Part shown: piece after piece, positions 52,786-60,200 of the stretch
Numbering within the stretch: position 1 is the stretch's first letter
Layout: every line of letters starts with the position of its first letter
Assembly (NCBI RefSeq): GCF_022048975.1
Contig: NZ_JAKMHX010000024.1
Coordinates: forward strand, 50,965 to 114,964
Length of the DNA: 64,000 nucleotides
From: Sporosarcina cyprini
Lineage (GTDB): Bacteria > Bacillota > Bacilli > Bacillales_A > Planococcaceae
Direction: 5' to 3'
Position numbers and translations under genes: made by a program
The notes under the pieces: model-generated
What the model was told of the DNA's origin: nothing
The model's input: the letters and a program-made list of their open reading frames with translations, nothing else
Database searches by the model: none

Positions 52786-52824
52786 TAAAAAGCGGATCCC
52801 CCGAGTGATAGGGAATCCGCTTTT
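52786..52824 (-). terminator. Terminator of the PanF-type gene
   Basis: AAAAGCGGAT-CCC pairs with GGG-AATCCGCTTTT, just after the stop codon. The minus strand continues into a T-rich stretch. Confidence 0.82.
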
Positions 52825-52827
52825 CAT

Positions 52828-54270
52828 TTAAAACTGATACGCCTCCCGTTTGACTGCCAGGCTGCCGATGATATAGGCGGCGAGTGACAGGAGGACGGGC
52901 AAGGTGACGGTGTGAACGCCGAGCAGGTTGCCGTTCGCCGTGTTGTAGAAATGGATGGCGATGTAGGCGGCGATGCCGGTAACCATGCTGAAGATGGCGC
53001 CGTATTTATTGCCATATTTCCAATACAGTCCGAGGACGACTGGCCAGATGAAGGCGGCCTCGAGTCCTCCGAAGGCGAACAGGTTCAGGAAGATGAGCAG
53101 CTCGGGCGGCTGCAGGGCGAGCAGGAAAACGATGATGCCGAGAATGCCTGTGACGCCGAAGCTCATGCGTTTGACCGTTGTTTCGCTCGCTTCCGGTTTG
53201 ATGAAGTTTAAGTAGACGTCCTTGACGATGGCTGAACTGACGAGCAGCAAGAGCGAATCGACGGTGGACATGATCGCGGCCATCGGAGCTGCCAGGACAA
53301 TGCCGGCGAGCCATGGCGGCAGGACTTCGAGCGCGACGAGCGGGATGACCTTGTCACCGACATCGATGCCCGGCATGATGGGACGTGCGAAGACGCCAAT
53401 CAGGTGCATATTGAGCATGATAAAGCCGGTGACAATCGTGCCGATGACGAGTGCCCGGTGCATGGCGCGAGAACTTTTGTAGCTCATGGCGCGGACGGCC
53501 ATTTGCGGAAGTCCGACGACCCCGACGCCGACGAGAATCCAGAAAGAGGAGACGTAGGCGGCGGTCAGCGTTCCGTCTGCTCCGTACGGCGTGACGAGAC
53601 GCGGGTTTTCATTGAGTAAATCCTGCATGATTGCCGGGACGCCGCCACCCGCGATGATGACACCGATGAGTAGGACGAGTGTGCCGACGACCATGATAGC
53701 GCCTTGAACCGCGTCGGTGAGCGCGACCGCACGAAACCCGCCTATCGTCACATAGACGAGGACGGATATCGCAAAAATGAAGAGCGCCGTCGTGTACTGG
53801 AGCCCGGTGAGCGACTCAATGAGCCGTCCCCCGCCGACCCATTGCGCGGTCATCGCGGAAAATAGAAAGACGATGATTGCGATGGCGGAAAGAATGGCGA
53901 CGAGCGGGCTGTTGTAACGAGCTTTTAGAAAATCGATCATCGTGACGGCGTTATATTTGCGGCCGAGGATGGCGAATTTCTTTCCTAGGATAAGCAAGAC
54001 GAAATAACCCGTGACGACTTGGGTCATGGCGAGGAGGATCCACCCGAAGCCGACCGTGTAAGCAGTGCCGGGTCCCCCGAGGAAACTGGAGGCACTTCCG
54101 TACGTGGCCACCATCGTCATGGCGAGAACGAAACCGCCGAGTTCCCGTCCGCCGAGGAAGTATTGCTGCAGGAAGCCCCCCTCCCCGCTCATTTGTTTGG
54201 AGGCGATGAAGCCGATTGCGAATATCCCGATTAAAAAGATGACGAGCGGGATGATGACTTCGATATTCAT
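52828..54270 (-). CDS. panF: Sodium/pantothenate symporter-like protein
   Basis: 480 residues with about thirteen membrane segments of the SSS family. GREL(G)GFVLAMTMVATYGSASSFLGGPG and the adjacent YhdT-type gene are the usual hallmarks of PanF, which imports pantothenate with Na+. ATG 54270 overlaps the yhdT stop as ATGA, with AAAGGAGGGG about 12 bases upstream. Codon use is strongly GC-rich compared with the symporter at 14.4 kb. Substrate assignment rests on the yhdT-panF pairing and family resemblance. Confidence 0.87.
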   Translation of the reverse strand: MNIEVIIPLVIFLIGIFAIGFIASKQMSGEGGFLQQYFLGGRELGGFVLAMTMVATYGSASSFLGGPGTAYTVGFGWILLAMTQVVTGYFVLLILGKKFAILGRKYNAVTMIDFLKARYNSPLVAILSAIAIIVFLFSAMTAQWVGGGRLIESLTGLQYTTALFIFAISVLVYVTIGGFRAVALTDAVQGAIMVVGTLVLLIGVIIAGGGVPAIMQDLLNENPRLVTPYGADGTLTAAYVSSFWILVGVGVVGLPQMAVRAMSYKSSRAMHRALVIGTIVTGFIMLNMHLIGVFARPIMPGIDVGDKVIPLVALEVLPPWLAGIVLAAPMAAIMSTVDSLLLLVSSAIVKDVYLNFIKPEASETTVKRMSFGVTGILGIIVFLLALQPPELLIFLNLFAFGGLEAAFIWPVVLGLYWKYGNKYGAIFSMVTGIAAYIAIHFYNTANGNLLGVHTVTLPVLLSLAAYIIGSLAVKREAYQF

Positions 54271-54590
54271 TGTTTTGCCGGCCCCTCCTTTGGTTGGTCG
54301 ATGCTGCTTGGATCCGCATCGAGCGGAACTTCTTTTAGGACAAATTTCGTAATGATGATGACGAGAATGCACATGATGATGAAGCCGAGCACGCAGCTAT
54401 AGAAGAACCAGTCAGGCAAGCCCCAGATATAGGTGTACTCTTCCGGCGGGCGCGAGCCGAGTCCGTAGGCGAAGCCGAACCACCAGATGAAATTGAAGAT
54501 GGCGAGTGCGATGCCGATGATTGCTTCCCTATGCGCGATTTTAAAGCGCGGGTCGGTCGCTTGGGCGGGGTTCGTTTGTTTGCGGGTCAT
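54267..54590 (-). CDS. yhdT: YhdT-family (DUF997) small membrane protein
   Basis: 107 residues with two membrane helices and the YhdT signature (NFIWWFGFAYGLGSRPPEEYTYIWGLPDWFFYSC). It is nearly always encoded just before panF, and here its last codons overlap the panF start. It is presumed to be an accessory of the pantothenate symporter; the role is unproven. TATAAT lies on the minus strand at about 54680, in the same sequence context (ATCCTGTATAATCAA) as upstream of the EamA gene. Confidence 0.88.
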   Translation of the reverse strand: MTRKQTNPAQATDPRFKIAHREAIIGIALAIFNFIWWFGFAYGLGSRPPEEYTYIWGLPDWFFYSCVLGFIIMCILVIIITKFVLKEVPLDADPSSIDQPKEGPAKQ

Positions 54591-54750
54591 GTCGTTGCTC
54601 CTTTCTGTTTGAATTGGGTATGGTGTGGTGCAGCGTTTTACTGTTTCTGGTTGATTTTTATGGTCTCTGGGTTTGATTATACAGGATATGAAGGGGTTTG
54701 GGAGAGGGATTTTTGTGGGTTGGTTTGTGGGTGGAGGGGTTTGGATTGGT

Positions 54751-54876
54751 TATGCGCGGGTGTGGAGGATTTATGCGTGGGTGGAGGGTTGGTATGCGCG
54801 GGTGCGGAGGGGGTATGCGCGGCTGCGGGACCCGTATGCGCGGGTGCGTGAACCGTATGCGCGGCTAGTTTCTTCT
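54751..54876 (+). repeat. 21-bp periodic array B (6 units)
   Basis: Six units of exactly 21 bases, TATGCG(C/T)GG(G/C)T(G) plus variable bases, upstream of yhdT-panF (about 160 bases before its ATG). Same orientation as array A. A TTTTGACA motif (about 54907) follows. No gene in 54591-55013. Confidence 0.92.
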
Positions 54877-54917
54877 ATTAGAGTTAGTTAATTCGCGCTG
54901 AATGATTTTGACATACT

Positions 54918-54942
54918 AAAAAACGCTCCCAGCAACGGAGCG
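54918..54942 (-). terminator. Terminator of the NERD gene
   Basis: CGCTCC pairs with GGAGCG (54924-54929 with 54937-54942). The minus strand continues TTTTTT. Confidence 0.82.
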
Positions 54943-55013
54943 CAACGAGTCTTTGGAGGATATGTGGAGAACATTTATAGTAGCTTTCGTCTCTTTTCTT
55001 CCTCTCCCCTTCT

Positions 55014-55961
55014 CTATTCCTTCCGAATATAGTAAGCAGTTTTACGTTTACCTACAAGTTGCACGCCACTTCTTACTAGCATTCTTCTAGCAATATGCCG
55101 ATTGGGCGCACCAACAAAATTGCAGAATTGCTGATTCGTCAGTTTATGGTCCATTAATAAGAACCAATCTACTATGGCTTCGGTATGCTCAGCTCTATTA
55201 CGATAGCGACATTGTGGGCAGTGCCATGCCTCTTTGATCCAATGCATGCCCGTGTGATTGCACTTCGGACAATGGATACCAGGTTTTATTTCTTTCGAAT
55301 CTAGCTTGTATGTTTGTACTAGTGGGGTTGGGGTGAATGGGCAATCGTTTTGATTCATCGTCTGCGCGATGTTGTGAAGTTGACGGGTGGATATGAGCTG
55401 TTTGACTTCGAGCTGCCTTAAGTAGATCGGAACTTCATATGTGAATAGAATATCTACGGGGGATTTGGCTTCTATCACTAATTCATTTTCGTATGCAAAG
55501 ACGACCAAGCAACGAACAGGCATTTTGATTCCCCGCTCAAGCATCCATTTTTTCAGCAATTGCGTTTTCCGTTCCAGTTCCGTAACGGGATTTCGCATCG
55601 TAGTTCGCTCGCCTGTCGGGGATTCTCTAATGAATTGCAGCGGATTGGGTTTGACAATGACTCGACCTGCAATGTTCTTGATTTCCGAGAGGATGACTTC
55701 ACCAGGGGTAATTAGTATTGAGTCCATTTGAAAGTAAATGCCATCTTGTCGCAGTGTGACATCATGCAGTATGGCGTGTGAATAGTCGGGTTTGAACTCA
55801 ATTAGGTATTTGTCGTATTCCAGTTCTCCGGCGTACCCTGCTTGGCGTTCGTATTTGTGCTGGGCGATTTGCCGTTGGAGCGGGTGATTAAGGGGAAGTC
55901 GCCGCTCCAGAGCCAGAAGAGCTTGTAATCTAGTAGGCATTGTCCGTTTTTTGTATATCAT
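55014..55961 (-). CDS. NERD-domain protein with zinc ribbon
   Basis: About 315 residues. A NERD (nuclease-related) domain spans about 40-150 with GELEYDKYL, then D in QMDSILITPGEVILSEIKNIAG, the E-x-K core of this restriction-like fold. A zinc ribbon with CPKC and CPQC follows near 225-250, then a short helical tail. It probably acts on nucleic acid in the cytosol; NERD proteins occur in stress and mobile contexts, but the substrate is unknown. ATG 55961 has GGGAGG 8 bases upstream. Confidence 0.85.
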   Translation of the reverse strand: MIYKKRTMPTRLQALLALERRLPLNHPLQRQIAQHKYERQAGYAGELEYDKYLIEFKPDYSHAILHDVTLRQDGIYFQMDSILITPGEVILSEIKNIAGRVIVKPNPLQFIRESPTGERTTMRNPVTELERKTQLLKKWMLERGIKMPVRCLVVFAYENELVIEAKSPVDILFTYEVPIYLRQLEVKQLISTRQLHNIAQTMNQNDCPFTPTPLVQTYKLDSKEIKPGIHCPKCNHTGMHWIKEAWHCPQCRYRNRAEHTEAIVDWFLLMDHKLTNQQFCNFVGAPNRHIARRMLVRSGVQLVGKRKTAYYIRKE

Positions 55962-56263
55962 TCGATTCACCTCCCTCTCTTATAGTTTAATAGTTGTTTA
56001 TATTGATTGGAAGGGTTTGGATGAAGCTCGAATTATCAGGGGCTGTTTTGGGGCAAAACGAAGTTTTCACGGGCATTTCGGGGGCAAATCCTGGATTTGA
56101 ACGTTCCATAAGTTTTAATAGTTTTATTGTTTTCATATTCAATTCGCGGATTTGGGATAATTTGTTGATACTGCTATGTCGCGAGGAATGCATTTGACCA
56201 TTTAGGGTTTGATTCATAGGGGACTATTATTAATGAGTGGTTTGTGGAGTTTTCGAGGTTGAG

Positions 56264-56410
56264 TATGCGCGGGTGGACACGTGTTATGCGCGGCTTTTGG
56301 TTCGGTTTGCGCGGGTATGGGATGGTTATGCTCGGATTTTGAAGAGGTATGCGCGGGTGCGGGGTGGGTATGCGCGGCTAGCTGGAGTTTATGCGCGGCC
56401 TGGCTTGTTG
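56264..56410 (+). repeat. 21-bp periodic array C (7 units)
   Basis: Seven units of exactly 21 bases: TATGCGCGGGT, TATGCGCGGCT, TTTGCGCGGGT and TATGCTCGGAT variants. It lies between the NERD gene start (about 300 bases away) and the exonuclease stop. Same orientation as A and B. The unit core drifts more here. No gene is supported in 55962-56471; a 76-codon frame there lacks a site and has no family likeness. Confidence 0.9.
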
Positions 56411-56471
56411 GAGACAGAGAATTGGTTCGCGGGTGGGTAATATGGGGACGTATTTACTCCTATATGTAAAT

Positions 56472-56514
56472 AAAAAACCAACGAAGGTTCCTCAGGCGGT
56501 GTGAGGGTCGTTGG
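56472..56514 (-). terminator. Terminator overlapping the exonuclease 3' end
   Basis: CCAACGA plus an inner TGAGG/CCTCA pair form a hairpin across the last codons, followed on the minus strand by TTTTTT. Confidence 0.78.
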
Positions 56515-57109
56515 CGTTGGTGCAGTATTGGTAGATGGCGGCAGTTGCGAGACAGTCGCCGATTGCGTCGTGGGCGTCGTGTTCGAGCTGCAAGTATTTT
56601 GTGAGTGTTGTCAGTTTGTGATTCGGTGTGGCCGTGATCGTTTTGCGCGCAAGTTTGACGGTGTCGATTACGGTATAGGCCGGGATTTCGATGCCTTCTA
56701 GGTTGTCGAGAGCGTAAAGGAAGCTCATGTCGAAGGCGGCGTTGTGCGCGATGATCGGCAGGTCGTCGATAAATTCGATGAGGTCGCCGATTTTATTTTC
56801 AATTGTCGGGGCCCATTCGACCATTTCGTTCGAGATGCCGGTGAGTCGTGTGATGTTGGGCGGGATGTAGCGCTCTGGATTGATGAACGTATTGAAGTAT
56901 TCGACTTGCTCGTGGTTGATGAATTTGAGTGCTCCAATTTGGATGATTCGGTCGGCGCCTGCCCGGAAACCGGTCGTCTCGAAGTCTAGCACGATATAGT
57001 CGGTTTGCGGTTTGGTCGTCGTTTTGTATTTTTTCTTTTGGCTGCCGTATCGGGAACGGTTATTATTGGCTGTCTTCTGCTCGATGAGCTGTTCGGCTTT
57101 ACCGGTCAT
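56492..57109 (-). CDS. DnaQ-like 3'-5' exonuclease (DEDDh)
   Basis: About 205 residues. A basic N-terminal stretch (about 1-35) precedes the exonuclease fold with Exo I VLDFETTGF, Exo II HNAAFDMSFL and Exo III HDAIGDCLAT, i.e. a complete DEDDh set. It resembles stand-alone epsilon-type proofreading or RNase T-like enzymes, and probably trims DNA or RNA 3' ends. ATG 57109 has AAAGGAAG upstream. It is located between array C and the S8 protease, as its own unit. Confidence 0.88.
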   Translation of the reverse strand: MTGKAEQLIEQKTANNNRSRYGSQKKKYKTTTKPQTDYIVLDFETTGFRAGADRIIQIGALKFINHEQVEYFNTFINPERYIPPNITRLTGISNEMVEWAPTIENKIGDLIEFIDDLPIIAHNAAFDMSFLYALDNLEGIEIPAYTVIDTVKLARKTITATPNHKLTTLTKYLQLEHDAHDAIGDCLATAAIYQYCTNANDPHTA

Positions 57110-57185
57110 GTGTAGACACTTCCTTTCACTCCTGGACCTACTAGTGTTATAGATAGTATACACGATTCCTAGGCTCTTAAACTGA

Positions 57186-57224
57186 AAAACAGCCTTTCCC
57201 TCAATTTAAGGGAAAGGCTGTTTT
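57186..57224 (-). terminator. Terminator of the giant S8 protease gene
   Basis: AAAACAGCCTTTCCCT (57186-57201) pairs with 57209-57224 without mismatch, T-rich on the minus strand. Confidence 0.9.
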
Positions 57225-57228
57225 AGGA

Positions 57229-60200
57229 TTATTTTTTGTTGATTGCTACGAAGCTTCCGGCTTTTTCGGTTTTAAATGTGAATTGGCCATTTTTGTACTT
57301 CGCATTAGAAGTTTTGTTTGTTATGACGTTTAGGACCGCAACTTTGTTTTCACTCACAATTTTGGATGCATCTACCGGGAGGATGATTTCAATATCCTCT
57401 TTGTAGCTACCCAATAGTTGCTTGCTGTCTCCGAAACCACTGAAGAATTCCAGTGAGTACATATCGGAAATTGCTTTATCAATATGGCTTGCGTCCGATT
57501 TCGTGATGACGATCGTAACGTCGCCGCGAGTTTGCTTAAGCAGCTCTTCGACTGCGTCATCTTCGAACGTGATGACCGCTCCATCCTTTTGAAGGATGAG
57601 GTCTTTCTCCGATTTTTTAATGGCTTCTAATGCAGAAGCATCAATCTCGACTTCCACTGTTGCTTCTGCTGAAGAGAGGTCGATTGTGATTGGATTCTTT
57701 TTATTATTGTCAAGTTCTGCAGCGATACTGTCCATCGTAATTTTTTGAGCCGGTGATTGAACTACCGGTGCTCCTTCGACGGAAACGTTCACGAGTTGGA
57801 AGAACTCAGCGTATTTCACTGCAATTGTTGTGTTGCCGATGCCAAGACCGACGACTGTTCCGCGGTCGATCGCTGCAATGCTTGCGTCTGCCACTTCGAA
57901 GGAAGCTTCGTCAGTGATATTGCGCATTGTAACGTCTCCGTTAGGTTTAGTTGTCGTTTCGAGGACGAGGAGACGATCCTGTTCGCCCACGCCAAGGTTA
58001 ACATCTGTTTTATTCACAGAGTACTCGACTGTATCAGTTGGAACCTCTGGAACTGCTGCCACTTCTACTGCAATTGTCGCAGTGAAGTCTTTGAATGTCG
58101 CAGTAATTGTAGTCGTGCCAGCGCCGATCGCTGTGATCGTGCCGTTTTCGACTGTTGCGATGCTCGCGTCACCGCTTGTGAATGTCGCTTCGCCTGTCAC
58201 ATCGCGGTCAGTTGCTGTTCCATCTGCTTTCGTTGTCGTTTCTGTTACTGCTACCTGAGCCGTGTCGCCTGCGTTCAAGGCAAATTGCTCTTGATTCACA
58301 GCATATGTGACGCTGTCAGGAGCTGCTGCTGCACCCGTCACTTCCAAGTAAGCGAGGATTGCTTCGCCGCTCGGAAGGACGATACGGACTTGCGTTTTGC
58401 CTGGTTTTTTTGCTGTGACGAGGCCCATTTGGACAGATGCGATTGCGTCATTGACTACTTCGAACGTTGTGTCTACTGTCGCGTCACGCTCTGTCGTTTT
58501 GCCTTCCGGTGTCACTGTTGTTTCTTTTACTTTCAGTTGTAGCTGCTCGCCGACTGCCATGACTAATTCTGTCTGGCTTAGTTCGTATGAGACTTTGTTT
58601 TGTGGTGCTTTTGTTACTTCCAAGTACACGTAAAGCGTTTCTTTTTCATTGATTACGATGCGGACTTGAGATTTGCCTGCTTTTGCAGCGGAGACAAGTC
58701 CTTTTTTCACTGTCGCAACCGTGTTATCGATGACGCTGTATTTAGCTGCGCCCGTGACATCGCGTTCAAACACTTCACCATCAGGAGTTACTGTTGTTTC
58801 TGTGACATACAATTGCTCCTGCTGGCCTTCCCCGATTGTCAGGTGGGTTTTATTCGCAGAATACGTGACGATGTTTTGCGGCAGCTCCACTACTTCCAAG
58901 TAGACGTAGATGTCTTCGTGTTCAGGGATGCTGTGGATCCGCACTTGCGTCAATCCTGCTTGTTTTGCTGTGACAGTGCCCTTCACAACAGTTGCGTACG
59001 TGTTGTCGACGACGTTATAGCGCAATTGGCTTGTGACGTCTTTTTCAACAACCGTGCCGTCTGGTTTTACTGTCTTCTGTGTAACATAGAGTTGCTCCTG
59101 CTGGCCGACGCCTAGGACCAAGTTCTTTTTGTTCACAGAGTACGAGATGATATCTTTCGCTTGTGCAGTTACTTCGATATCAACGAAAATCGTCTCTTGG
59201 CCAGGAATCATTACGCGTGCTTTTGTTTTGCCCGGTTTGATTGCTGTGATGAGGCCTTTGTTGATTTTCGCGATTGTGTTGTTGACGACGTTATATTTGC
59301 CTGTTTCTGTCACGTCTTCCTCAACGATTGTGCCATCCGGCTTTTCAGTCGTCTTAGTGACGATGAGTTGCTCCGTTTGGTCCACGCCGAGTTTAACGCT
59401 CATTTTGTTCACGGAGTACGTGACTTTCTCTTCACCTTGTGCAGGCTCTTTCACTTCGACAGGGATTGCCTTCGTGAATTCCTTGTACGTGACGGTGATT
59501 TCTGTCGTACCTGGTGCAACCGCAGTTACGAGGCCGTTTGCGACAGTTGCGATGGATTCATCCGCAGAGACGAATTCCGCTTCTGCTGTTACGTCCTTCT
59601 CTTCTTTCGTGCCGTCCGCTTTTGTTATTGTTTCTGTTACTGTCAGCTGCTCTGTACCTTCAAGTTCAAGTTCTACCGCTTCAAAGCTTACCGTGTAGTC
59701 GACTTCGTCTTCCACTTGGTCGCCTGCGTTGTAGATGATCTCTTGGGCTTTATTGCCAGCTGCGTCTTCGTATTTCACGATGACGGAGTGTTTCGCCTTG
59801 TTGAGTTCCGGAAGCTCGAATGTGTACGCGCCGTCCTGTGCTAGTTTCGCTTGGCCGGATGCTACGACTTCTTCCCCTTCTTTCACTTCGTAAGACGCTT
59901 TCAATTTCGTGTTAATGTCATAGCCTAAGCCATAGTTTTCAAGTTCTTGCTGGTATCCGATATAGGCATCATCGATTTGGCCAGTCGCTGTTGTGCCTTC
60001 GATAGCGCCAGTGATCGTGCCTGCTTCGGATTTCACAACGACCGGGCCGACGTAGTCACTGATGACTGGCGGGTTGCCGGATGCTGTTTGTGCAGTAAAG
60101 TCAATTGTGTACAAGCCATCTGGAATTGTCGTTTGCGGTTCGCCGGACCATGGGCTGTACTGGCCTCTGATCGGAAGCTGGTAGGAGCCTGCGCCAAGCG

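Noticed and set aside
54531..54891. Plus-strand frames giving YARV-type repeats across array B
   Set aside because: Same cause: the 21-bp period keeps all frames open. No ribosome binding site and no folded-protein composition.
55987..56217. 76-codon minus-strand frame upstream of the NERD gene
   Set aside because: No ribosome binding site, composition like the AT-rich intergenic DNA, no family likeness.
57757..59844. Long antisense frames within the S8 protease
   Set aside because: They mirror the repetitive Ig-like coding region and have Cys- and Phe-rich composition with no start signals.
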